A stretch of 14,670 nt of DNA, from assembly GCA_905215275.1 (NCBI GenBank), contig CAJMPE010000029.1, forward strand, positions 1 to 14,670. Direction: 5' to 3'. Within the stretch, counting starts at the first letter, position 1; the number at the start of each line of letters is the position of its first letter. This DNA is from an uncultured bacterium. Lineage in GTDB: Bacteria; Actinomycetota; Coriobacteriia; Coriobacteriales; Coriobacteriaceae. The translations under genes and the position numbers were made by a program. A model generated the notes under the pieces. That model ran no database searches. It worked only from the letters and a program-made list of their open reading frames with translations, and was not told where the DNA came from. Positions 1-5,850 of this stretch are shown here, one piece after another.

Positions 1-115
1 GGCCCTCGGGCTTAAAGTTCTTCAGGGCGTCCTCCAGGTAGTGGGCAGCCTGGCAGGCGCAGGCCGCGCATTCGCTGAAGTTCTCATAGTAAAAACTGTC
101 TTGTTTCTTGGCCAT
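1..115 (-). CDS. DUF47/PhoU-like Pit accessory protein, N-terminal fragment
   Basis: The window edge cuts this gene; only the first 38 codons are present. The translation begins MAKKQDSFYYENFSECAACA and continues with a helical stretch (CQAAHYLEDALKNFKPEG). This matches my memory of the start of DUF47 proteins, PhoU-like helical-bundle cytoplasmic proteins usually encoded next to PiT phosphate transporters and thought to modulate them. The start is set by a clear ribosome binding site (AAGGAG, about 7 bases upstream of ATG). It lies 45 bases downstream of pit on the same strand, so the two are probably one operon. It falls in the Clostridia-like left-end segment, so it may not come from the same organism as the middle of the window. 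The family call rests on a short N-terminus and on the neighbour. Confidence 0.72.
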   Translation of the reverse strand, partial: MAKKQDSFYYENFSECAACACQAAHYLEDALKNFKPEG

Positions 116-160
116 AATCTTGCTCCTTTACCGGTATCGCCTCTGGACTGTGGGAACCCC

Positions 161-1210
161 TCAGAACAGCAGCATAAATAATTTTGCCATAACAAAGCTG
201 ATTAACCCGCAGCCGGGGAAGGTGAACACCCAGGTGAGCACCATGTCCTTCACCACGCCAAAGTTGATGGCGGAAAGCCGCTTCACAGCCCCCACGCCCA
301 TGATGGCGCTGGTCTTGGTGTGGGTGGTGGAAACCGGGATGCCGAACAGGCTGGAGAGCAGCAGGCACAGCGCCGCGGAGAGGTCCGCGGAGAAGCCCTG
401 GTATTTTTCCAGCTTCACCATGTCCATGCCCACGGCCTTGATAATCTTCTCGCCGCCCACGCTGGTGCCGATGCCCATGGTGGCCGAGCACAGCAACATG
501 ATCCAGATGGGGATGCCGGCATCACCGACGCTGGTCTGGCCGTTGGCGAAGGCCACGCCTAGAAAGAGCACGCCGATGAACTTCTGTCCATCCTGCGCGC
601 CATGCATAAAGCTCATGGCCGCAGCGCTCGCGATCTGAGCGTATTTAAAGAAGACGTTTGCACGTCGCCTATTGGCGGCGGCAAACAGAATCGAGACGAG
701 TTTGCACAGGATCCAGCCCATGACAAAGCCCAGGCCGATGGAGAGCGCTAGGCCGTAGATGACCTTCATCCACTCGTGGACGTTGACGCTGTTCGCGCCG
801 CCGAGGGCGATAGCGGCACCGGTGAGGCCGGCGATAAGGCTGTGGCTTTGCGAGGTGGGGATGCCAAAACGCGATGCCGTGGCACCGTAGACGACAATGG
901 AGAACAGAGCCGCGCAGAGGCACGCAAGCGCCATGGTGCTGTTTCCGCCAAAGTCGACGATATGTGAGATGGTGTTGGCGACGCTCGCGTTAAAGTGCGT
1001 CATGATGAGCACGCCCAAGAAGTTGAATGCGGCGCTCATGAGAATGGCGGCGCGGGCGGGCATGCAACGCGTAGTGACGCAGGTCGCGATGGCGTTGGGC
1101 GCGTCGGTCCATCCGTTGACGAAGATGGCGCCGAGCGCGAGAATCACGGTGACGGCAAGGACTGGGTTCGACACAATTTGGCCGAGGAAGGTTGAGAACG
1201 TTACGTCCAT
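161..1210 (-). CDS. pit: PiT-family inorganic phosphate transporter
   Basis: A 349-residue integral membrane protein of the PiT family (low-affinity phosphate uptake coupled to a cation gradient). The duplicated family signatures are visible: NGWTDAPNAIAT near residue 32 and GIPVSTTHTKTSAIMGVGAV near residues 290-310, with GIPTSQSHSLIAG in the first half. Hydrophobic segments run throughout and the length is ordinary for the short bacterial form. A DUF47 gene follows 45 bases downstream. The ATG has only a weak ribosome binding site directly upstream; a strong one serves a four-codon reading frame 42 bases earlier. Codon use changes inside the gene. Up to about residue 240 I count 15 GTC among 21 valines with TCG serines common; after that there are 11 valines (9 GTG, 2 GTT) with no GTC and no TCG. 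The encoded gene is therefore probably a junction of two sources. The family call is secure; its integrity is not. Confidence 0.93.
   Translation of the reverse strand: MDVTFSTFLGQIVSNPVLAVTVILALGAIFVNGWTDAPNAIATCVTTRCMPARAAILMSAAFNFLGVLIMTHFNASVANTISHIVDFGGNSTMALACLCAALFSIVVYGATASRFGIPTSQSHSLIAGLTGAAIALGGANSVNVHEWMKVIYGLALSIGLGFVMGWILCKLVSILFAAANRRRANVFFKYAQIASAAAMSFMHGAQDGQKFIGVLFLGVAFANGQTSVGDAGIPIWIMLLCSATMGIGTSVGGEKIIKAVGMDMVKLEKYQGFSADLSAALCLLLSSLFGIPVSTTHTKTSAIMGVGAVKRLSAINFGVVKDMVLTWVFTFPGCGLISFVMAKLFMLLF
400..490. other. Probable left chimeric junction inside pit
   Basis: Between these positions the pit reading frame stays open but its codon habits change. On the N-terminal side (higher coordinates) valine is mostly GTC and serine often TCG, as in the rest of the middle block. 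On the C-terminal side valine is GTG or GTT only, serine is TCC or AGC, and GAA AAA and TTA codons appear. The protein here is the well-conserved LCSATMGIGTSVGG stretch, the kind of place where an assembler or homologous recombination can switch templates. The exact point cannot be fixed by eye. Confidence 0.5.
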
Positions 1211-1240
1211 ATATGGGCTTTCTCGAAGTTTGCAGACACG

Positions 1241-1273
1241 TTACAAAAACATGATAAATCGTATCACCTCCTG
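1241..1273 (-). promoter_or_regulatory. Strong ribosome binding site and four-codon leader frame before pit
   Basis: Read on the minus strand, AGGAGGTGAT (1272-1263) is a near-perfect anti-16S match. Ten bases after it is ATG TTT TTG TAA (1252-1241), a Met-Phe-Leu-stop frame. The TAA is in the same frame as pit, whose ATG follows 30 bases later behind only a weak GAGAAA motif. Either ribosomes load here and reinitiate on pit, or an ancestral longer start was closed by a stop. Nothing else in the 250-base gap explains so strong a site. Confidence 0.45.
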
Positions 1274-1341
1274 TGGGTTTCTTTCCCGAGTTCTGATGGG
1301 AGAAGTGAATTTTTTGGCACTAAAATTGAATATTAGCCCTG

Positions 1342-1370
1342 TTGACCGCGGGTATTCTTTTTGCTAACAC
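1342..1370 (+). promoter_or_regulatory. Possible sigma-70 promoter for the 112-residue orphan
   Basis: TTGACC (1342-1347) and TAACAC (1365-1370) are separated by 17 bases in an AT-rich stretch of an otherwise GC-rich region. They point toward the gene starting at 1461. The -35 matches well and the -10 only moderately. The rest of the gap between pit and this gene (1211-1460) shows no other convincing element beyond the pit leader. Confidence 0.4.
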
Positions 1371-1460
1371 GTCGTGCGGACGTGCGCATGCGGCCCGACA
1401 CGCCAAAACCATAGCCTGTTCCCTTTACAACATACAAACATGCGTTCGATAATAGAGGGC

Positions 1461-1799
1461 ATGGAATATCGACAGACAGACGGCAAAACTCGGCGCGTGC
1501 ACAAGCAGTATGTGGACGTCGTGGCTCGCATCCTCGCGGGCGGACAGGTCGTGCCGGTCACCGTCTGCTGGGTCGACGGCCGTTGTTTTACGATCGACGA
1601 AATTATCTCGACCGTTGGGTTTGGCCTGATAGTCCACGGCATCCGTACGGCAACGTATAAGGTGCGTTTTGGCGGGCACGCGACCGAGCTGTATCTGGAG
1701 GACCAGACACGCGAGCGGGCGGACGGCTCGCAGGCGCACGTGATGCGTTGGTGGGTCTGGGCCTTTGATCGAACGCTTGAGGGCGAGCGCCGTAGGTAA
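1461..1799 (+). CDS. Conserved-looking small hypothetical protein, 112 residues
   Basis: I do not recognise this protein. It has no signal peptide or membrane segment. The middle alternates hydrophobic and polar residues (VVPVTVCWVDGRCFTIDEI, then ATYKVRF and TELYLED), which suggests a small beta-rich fold, and a tryptophan-rich segment (MRWWVWAFD, residues 95-103) precedes a basic tail. An open frame extends upstream to 1374, but the upstream codons look non-coding. ATG 1461 is chosen because AGAGGG lies just before it, although the spacing is short; ATG 1440 is the alternative. Codon use fits the middle block, and a plausible promoter lies at 1342-1370. It is followed by the YccA gene on the same strand after 78 bases. 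A distant resemblance to small actinobacterial DUF6504-type proteins is possible but unproven. Confidence 0.6.
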   Translation: MEYRQTDGKTRRVHKQYVDVVARILAGGQVVPVTVCWVDGRCFTIDEIISTVGFGLIVHGIRTATYKVRFGGHATELYLEDQTRERADGSQAHVMRWWVWAFDRTLEGERRR

Positions 1800-1877
1800 G
1801 GACGTACAGCATTCGGGTACAATGACAGGAATCTTGTCACCTACGGCGCTGTCGTGCGCTTTTTGAAAGGACGAAGT

Positions 1878-2573
1878 ATGAACGATATCCAGGGCTATCA
1901 GAACGGCCCCATCGAGACCGGCGCAAGTCGCGCCAAGGAGATGTCGCCGCGCGCGTACAATCTCACCATGTCTGCCCTGATCTTCTTGGGCTTTTGCGCC
2001 ATGGGCGCCGGCGCCTACTTTACGAGCACCATGTCGTTTGCGCGCATGATGATGAGCGGCGCCGCCTTGCCGCTGATCTTTGGCTCGTTTATTTTGACCA
2101 TCGTCGGCATGGTCATGATGTCGGCCGCCGCCAGCAAGCAGTCCGTGGGCCTGTCCCTTGTGGGCTACGTGATCTTTGCGAGTACCTTTGGCCTGACCGC
2201 GTCGTTTGGCCTTGCCAACTACGACCTGCCCACCATCAACACTGCCTTTATCGCCACGGCCGCCATCACCTTTGTCTTTGGCGCCTTGGGCGTGACGTTC
2301 CCCAAGTTTTTCCAGCGCGTATATGGCATCGGTTTTGGCATTCTGCTCGCCACTATTCTGGTTGAGATCGTGCTGATGTTCATAGGCGTCTCGCAGTCCA
2401 TCACCGACCTGATCGTGATCGTGGTATTCGCCGGCTTTATTGGCTACGACACCTATGTTGCCACGACGGTGCCGCCCACGCTGCCCAATGCGGTGCTCAT
2501 GGCGTCCAACCTGTTCGTGGACATCATCAATGTGTTCCTGCGCATTCTGAACATCCTCGGCCGTCGCGATTAA
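1878..2573 (+). CDS. Bax inhibitor-1/YccA family membrane protein
   Basis: A 231-residue protein with a short polar N-terminus and about seven hydrophobic helices (roughly residues 30-50, 62-83, 90-112, 120-142, 148-170, 174-195 and 205-227). The C-terminal pattern FAGFIGYDTYVA followed by NLFVDIINVFLRILNILGRR is typical of bacterial BI-1/YccA proteins, which sit in the inner membrane; some members act as pH-sensitive calcium leak channels or modulate FtsH, and most have no assigned role. The start at 1878 is preferred over an upstream GTG at 1854 because GAAAGGA lies 8 bases before it and the protein then has family length. A TACAAT hexamer at 1818-1823 could be its -10 box; I see no good -35. 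A terminator follows at 2621. Confidence 0.9.
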   Translation: MNDIQGYQNGPIETGASRAKEMSPRAYNLTMSALIFLGFCAMGAGAYFTSTMSFARMMMSGAALPLIFGSFILTIVGMVMMSAAASKQSVGLSLVGYVIFASTFGLTASFGLANYDLPTINTAFIATAAITFVFGALGVTFPKFFQRVYGIGFGILLATILVEIVLMFIGVSQSITDLIVIVVFAGFIGYDTYVATTVPPTLPNAVLMASNLFVDIINVFLRILNILGRRD

Positions 2574-2620
2574 AGCGCGGCATTGCGGCACTTCCTGCCG
2601 GGCACGGTAAAACGATACGA

Positions 2621-2648
2621 AAGGCGGTCCTTCGGGGCCGTCTTTTTT
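2621..2648 (+). terminator. Intrinsic terminator after the YccA-family gene
   Basis: An 8-bp stem (GGCGGTCC with GGGCCGTC, two G-U pairs) closes a TTCG tetraloop and is followed at once by six T residues. It lies 47 bases after the stop codon. A weak TATGAT hexamer at 2662-2667, just beyond it, could serve the next gene. Confidence 0.85.
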
Positions 2649-2714
2649 GTGCGCGGCGGGGTATGATGGATGGGAAAAAGCCGATAGCGGCAGCGACAGG
2701 AAAGGTGGCCACGT

Positions 2715-3848
2715 ATGGCAGATGTCGACAACAGGAACCGTAACCGCAGGTCTAACCGAGCGGGTCAGCCCAATCCCAAGCGCGAGGCCCGTGCCAAGGC
2801 CGCCGAGCGTCACGTGGCGACTGTGTCCGAAGCGTGCGCCAAGGACATTGAGCGTTCGCTTGCCGGCGTGCGCGAGTTCGATGGTATGCCTGCCGGCTTT
2901 GTCGCGACGATGAAGGCCAAGGCCCAGAAGGCAGCGGCTGCTGAGGAGCAGGCTGCCGAGGTTGTGGAGGCCGATGCTGCCGAGGTTGAGACTGCCGAGG
3001 TGGAGACTGCGGTCGAGCCCGAGGCGGCACCCGAGTCCACCGAGTTGGCCGACGAGGCTGAGTCCGCGCCCGCGGAGGAGGCTGCTCCGGTCCTGCCCGA
3101 GGTTACCGTGCTTGATGCCTCCGCCACGCAGGCAATCCTCGATAACGGCCGCGGCTATGCGCAGTTCTGCGACATGGCCGTGCTCGCTTTTGCCTCGTTT
3201 ACCAATCCGGGCGGCGGCTATATCCAGGGCTACCTGGGCCAGGAGGCGACGCTCTGCGCCGATTCGTACCTGTACAACGTGCTCGACAAGCAGCGCAAGT
3301 GGTACGGCGAGAACCGTCGCCGCAACATCAACTGCGAGCTGTACCGCAATCGTGCGCTGGTGGTGCCCGCCGTGCGCTTCGACCGCAACCACGTGCACGC
3401 ATACGCCGATGTAATCGTTGCCGCCGCACCCAACGCCAAGCGTGCTCGCCAGGAGTACCGCGTGGGCGACGATGCCTTGCTTGACGCCCTGCGCGACCGT
3501 ATTCGCTTTGTCCTTGCCATCTGCGATGAGCTGGGTCGCGAGAAGCTCGTGCTGGGTGCTTGGGGCTGCGACAATAACGGCTTTGATGCCGAGGCCGTAG
3601 CCGAGCTCTTCCGTAAGGAGCTCGCGTCGGGCGACTTTAAGGTCAAGCAGGTCTTCTTTGCCGTGCCCTCTACGCGCTGGGATGAGGACTTCGCCAAGTT
3701 TGAGCACGTGCTGGCAAAGTTCCCCGAGCGCAACGAGGGGTCCTATGCCCAGGTTGCCGCCCGCGCCGCAGCCGCTCGTGCCGCCGAGCAGGCCCAGGCT
3801 GCCGCCGAGGACGATGAGGACGATGACGATTGGCGCAAGTACCTCTAA
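2715..3848 (+). CDS. TIGR02452 poly(ADP-ribose) glycohydrolase-like macrodomain protein
   Basis: A 377-residue soluble protein. Residues 30-58 form a helical start, about 70-125 are an Ala/Glu-rich low-complexity stretch, and about 130-330 carry the microbial PARG core. The signature is ASFTNPGGGYIQGYLGQEAT (residues 160-179), followed by LCADSYLYNVL, ADVIVAAAPN and GAWGCDNNGFDAEAVAELF (281-299), all recognisable TIGR02452/DUF2263 landmarks. Known bacterial PARGs remove poly(ADP-ribose) and use the second Glu of a Gln-Glu-Glu motif after GGG. Here the motif reads Gln-Glu-Ala (176-178), so the standard catalytic residue is missing while the substrate-binding GGG is kept. The C-terminus is Ala-rich and then very acidic (AEDDEDDDDWRKYL). 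The start has AAAGGTGG about 7 bases upstream. Terminators on both sides suggest a single-gene transcript. The family call is good; activity is doubtful. Confidence 0.85.
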   Translation: MADVDNRNRNRRSNRAGQPNPKREARAKAAERHVATVSEACAKDIERSLAGVREFDGMPAGFVATMKAKAQKAAAAEEQAAEVVEADAAEVETAEVETAVEPEAAPESTELADEAESAPAEEAAPVLPEVTVLDASATQAILDNGRGYAQFCDMAVLAFASFTNPGGGYIQGYLGQEATLCADSYLYNVLDKQRKWYGENRRRNINCELYRNRALVVPAVRFDRNHVHAYADVIVAAAPNAKRARQEYRVGDDALLDALRDRIRFVLAICDELGREKLVLGAWGCDNNGFDAEAVAELFRKELASGDFKVKQVFFAVPSTRWDEDFAKFEHVLAKFPERNEGSYAQVAARAAAARAAEQAQAAAEDDEDDDDWRKYL

Positions 3849-3874
3849 TCGGTACGTGCCGACAGATAGGTCGA

Positions 3875-3906
3875 GCCGGCGGGAGGGCTACTCCCGTCGG
3901 CTTTTT
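3875..3906 (+). terminator. Intrinsic terminator after the PARG-like gene
   Basis: An 11-bp stem (GCCGGCGGGAG with CTCCCGTCGGC, one G-U pair) with a GGCTA loop is followed by TTTTT. It begins 27 bases after the stop and ends 20 bases before the next start, leaving very little room for a separate promoter for the esterase gene. Confidence 0.88.
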
Positions 3907-3925
3907 ACTAAAGGAAGGGCTTACG

Positions 3926-4585
3926 ATGAAAAACGTTCTGTGCTTTGGTGACAGCAACACCTATGGCTATGATCCGGCTGGTATGCGCGATGGCACCGCG
4001 GTGCGCTATGCGCAGGATGTGCGCTGGTGCGGCGTGGCGCAGCGTGACCTGGGCGATGGCTGGCATGTGATTGAGGAGGGGCTCAACGGCCGCACGACGG
4101 TGCGCGACGATATGTGCCATCTGGACACTAACCTCAACGGCATTCGCGCGCTTCCGATGCTGCTCGAGGCCCATAAGCCGCTGGACGCCATTGTGATCAT
4201 GCTGGGCACCAACGACTGTAAGACGGTCTTTAACGTGACAGCTTCCGATATCGCCCGTGGCGCCATGGCGCTGATTCGCGCCGTCCGCGCGTTTCCCTGG
4301 ACCGACGCTGCGCCTTGTCCGCGCATTCTGCTGATGGCTCCCATCAAGATCAAGCCGCAGATCGCCGATGTGTATATGACCGACTTTGACAAGCATTCCG
4401 TTGAGGCATCTGAGCATTTTGGCGAGTACTATGCGCACGTGGCCGAGCAGTTTGGCTGCGACTTTTTGAATGCCGCCGAGTTTGCCGAGCCGGGCGATAT
4501 CGACTATCTGCATATGATGCCCGAAAGCCATGAGAGCTTGGGACATGCCGTGGCAGCCAAGCTCCAGGACATGCTCGGTGAGTAG
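3926..4585 (+). CDS. SGNH/GDSL-family hydrolase (esterase)
   Basis: A 219-residue protein with the four SGNH blocks: GDSN with nucleophile Ser10 (residues 8-11), Gly in EGLNGRTT (51-58), GTND with Asn96 (94-97), and the catalytic Asp-x-x-His as D193-Y-L-H196 within DYLHMMPESHESLG. This family hydrolyses carboxylic esters of lipids, sugars or small aryl esters, and some members also transfer acyl groups. The pattern GLNGRTT plus GTND most resembles the arylesterase/acyltransferase subgroup. There is no signal peptide, so it is probably cytoplasmic. The start is set by AAGGAAGGG about 6 bases before ATG; upstream in-frame codons run through the preceding terminator. It ends before a hairpin at 4595 and is convergent with thiD. 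The natural substrate cannot be read from the sequence. Confidence 0.9.
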   Translation: MKNVLCFGDSNTYGYDPAGMRDGTAVRYAQDVRWCGVAQRDLGDGWHVIEEGLNGRTTVRDDMCHLDTNLNGIRALPMLLEAHKPLDAIVIMLGTNDCKTVFNVTASDIARGAMALIRAVRAFPWTDAAPCPRILLMAPIKIKPQIADVYMTDFDKHSVEASEHFGEYYAHVAEQFGCDFLNAAEFAEPGDIDYLHMMPESHESLGHAVAAKLQDMLGE

Positions 4586-4594
4586 CGCGACCCC

Positions 4595-4626
4595 AAGCCA
4601 CCACAAAGGTACCTTTGCGGTGGCTT
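4595..4626 (+). terminator. Hairpin after the esterase gene, terminator-like without T-run
   Basis: AAGCCACC-A-CAAAGG pairs with CCTTTG-C-GGTGGCTT around a TA turn, giving 14 base pairs with one A/C mismatch. It starts 10 bases after the stop. The downstream sequence (GATTCGTC) lacks a U-tract, so it may be a degraded terminator or an RNA-stabilising stem. Its right arm CCTTTGCGGTGG recurs in the hairpin at 4789-4821. Confidence 0.6.
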
Positions 4627-4640
4627 GATTCGTCTGTTTG

Positions 4641-4776
4641 TCTCGATCTGTAACAGTTGTAAGGTCGAAAACGGGCTAGATGTTACAGATTGAGATTATT
4701 TAGGTCGATATCGGTCGTTTGTCTCGATCTGTAACATCTAGGGTCGATTTTGCCGAGTTACTGTTACAGATCGAGA
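4641..4776. repeat. Evenly phased array of four alternating inverted 15-bp repeats
   Basis: The 15-mer TCTCGATCTGTAACA (4641-4655) is followed by its near-complement TGTTACAGATTGAGA (4681-4695, one change), the direct copy again (4722-4736), and the exact complement TGTTACAGATCGAGA (4762-4776). The intervening segments are 25, 26 and 25 bases, so repeat starts are 40, 41 and 40 bases apart. Every intervening segment contains GGTCGA near the same offset (4663, 4703 and 4742). The two direct copies share a longer 20-base match including GTTTG on the left. Each pair could fold as a 15-bp stem with a 25-base loop. It lies between two convergent genes, is not coding, and resembles a REP/BIME-like or miniature mobile element. 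Confidence 0.85.
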
Positions 4777-4788
4777 TGTTTGTGGGAG

Positions 4789-4825
4789 CCGCCGCAAAGG
4801 TGTCTGTCGCCTTTGCGGTGGTTTT
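4789..4825 (+). terminator. Second hairpin with T-run between the convergent genes
   Basis: CCGCCGCAAAGG pairs with CCTTTGCGGTGG (12 bp, one G-T) around a 9-base loop, followed by TTTT on the plus strand. On the minus strand the stem is not followed by T residues, so it fits plus-strand transcription coming through the repeat array better than thiD, which ends at 4838. Its sequence closely repeats the hairpin at 4595-4626. Confidence 0.65.
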
Positions 4826-4837
4826 GGGCTGCGGGCT

Positions 4838-5668
4838 TTAATACTGCCACATGTGGTTGACGGGGCCGGAGCCTTTGCCCATGTCAAAGCCGGCGGCGAG
4901 AGCGCCGGTTAGGTAGGCCTTGCCGGCGTTGATGGCGTCGGCAAGTTCCATGCCCTGGGCCAGCGCGCAGGCGATGGCGGACGAAAGCGTGCAGCCAGTG
5001 CCATGCGTGTTGCCGGTCTCGATGCGCTTGTGGCGGAACCACGTGGTGAGTGGATCGCCCAGGTGGTTGCCCTCGTCATCGAGCGGCGCGGGCTCTGCGA
5101 GCACATCGTTTGCCTCGTTGACAAAATGCCCGCCCTTAACGAGGGACGCGCAGCCAAAGCGGCGGGTGAGGAGCATGGCGGCGTTTTGTTGCGTGCGCTC
5201 GGAATCGACTTCGTAGTCGAGCAGCGCCATAGCCTCGGGAATGTTGGGCGTGATAACGGTTGCCAACGGGAACAGGCGGCGGGTGAGTGCCTCAGCGGCA
5301 TCCTCGGCAATGAGACGAGCACCCGAGGTGGCGACCATGACGGGGTCGACGACCACGTTGGTTGCGTTCCAGGCGCTCAGACGGTCGGCGATGACTTCGA
5401 TAATCTCGACAGAAGAAACCATGCCGATCTTGACGGCGCTCGGGCGGATGTCGTCAAAGACAGCGTCGATTTGCGCGGCTACGATATCAGGGGAGATATT
5501 CTGCACGGCGGTGACACCGAGCGTGTTTTGTGCGGTGATGGCTGTAATGGCTGTCTCGGCATACAGGCGGTGCGCCGTAATGGTCTTGATGTCGGCCTGA
5601 ATGCCGGCACCACCGCTGGAATCGGATCCTGCGATGGACAGGACGGCAGGTACCTTGCTACGATCCAT
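4838..5668 (-). CDS. thiD: Hydroxymethylpyrimidine/phosphomethylpyrimidine kinase
   Basis: A 276-residue ribokinase-fold enzyme that phosphorylates HMP and then HMP-phosphate to HMP-pyrophosphate, the pyrimidine donor for thiamine phosphate synthesis in the cytoplasm. Landmarks in order: GSDSSGGAGIQAD (residues 14-26), QNTLGV (47-52), VVDPVMVATSG (106-116), TPNIPEA (140-146), VKGGH (177-181) and the anion-hole segment NTHGTGCTLSSAIA (220-233) with Cys226. The length is standard for a stand-alone ThiD. The start has GGGAG about 6 bases before ATG. It lies 182 bases downstream of thiC on the same strand and supplies the next pathway step. A perfect TATAAT 46 bases upstream may give it its own promoter in addition to read-through from the riboswitch-controlled thiC. 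Confidence 0.95.
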   Translation of the reverse strand: MDRSKVPAVLSIAGSDSSGGAGIQADIKTITAHRLYAETAITAITAQNTLGVTAVQNISPDIVAAQIDAVFDDIRPSAVKIGMVSSVEIIEVIADRLSAWNATNVVVDPVMVATSGARLIAEDAAEALTRRLFPLATVITPNIPEAMALLDYEVDSERTQQNAAMLLTRRFGCASLVKGGHFVNEANDVLAEPAPLDDEGNHLGDPLTTWFRHKRIETGNTHGTGCTLSSAIACALAQGMELADAINAGKAYLTGALAAGFDMGKGSGPVNHMWQY

Positions 5669-5714
5669 GTTCGCTCCCTTGTCCGGTTGGATTCAAATGG
5701 GTCTTTTACCCCGC

Positions 5715-5755
5715 ATTATAAAGATGCCCGGGCCGGCTGTATGCCGATCCCGGGC
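5715..5755 (-). promoter_or_regulatory. Hairpin plus TATAAT box upstream of thiD
   Basis: Read on the minus strand, GCCCGGG and CCCGGGC (5755-5749 and 5732-5726) pair perfectly around an inner CGGC/GCCG stem. Five bases later comes TATAAT (5720-5715), followed by the thiD start about 46 bases further on. The hairpin is followed only by ATCTTT, so it is at best a weak terminator for thiC. TATAAT is a perfect -10, but the matching -35 position holds only CATACA. Together they could end thiC transcripts and restart transcription for thiD. Confidence 0.4.
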
Positions 5756-5773
5756 GGGCGATGCAATCTTTAC

Positions 5774-5811
5774 GCAAATGTTAGCAAATGTTCACACGTC
5801 AACAATTGACG
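5774..5811. repeat. Short direct repeat and palindrome between thiC and thiD
   Basis: GCAAATGTT occurs twice (5774-5782 and 5784-5792) with one base between copies, and is followed by the palindrome CGTCAA-CAA-TTGACG (5797-5811). They sit in an AT-richer pocket downstream of thiC and upstream of the thiD hairpin. Operator-like, but no regulator is identifiable. Confidence 0.4.
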
Positions 5812-5850
5812 GGTGCTGCGGTGAGCTTATAGGCGATCGCGGCGATAGGG

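Noticed and set aside
1425..3707. A 760-residue minus-strand open frame
   Set aside because: It runs antisense to three well-supported plus-strand genes, its composition is the mirror of GC-rich coding DNA (His, Arg, Gly runs), and it has no recognisable domain.
3830..4585. Functional link of the esterase and the PARG-like protein as an ADP-ribose deacylation system
   Set aside because: They share strand and proximity, but a strong terminator separates them and nothing shows that the esterase acts on O-acyl-ADP-ribose.
4641..4776. A short CRISPR array
   Set aside because: Repeats are 15 bases, alternate in orientation, and the spacers share a common motif instead of being unrelated; no cas gene is present.
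5806..5830. A plus-strand promoter (TTGACG with TATAGG)
   Set aside because: It would point only into the antisense of thiC, and TTGACG is half of a palindrome; no plus-strand gene follows.
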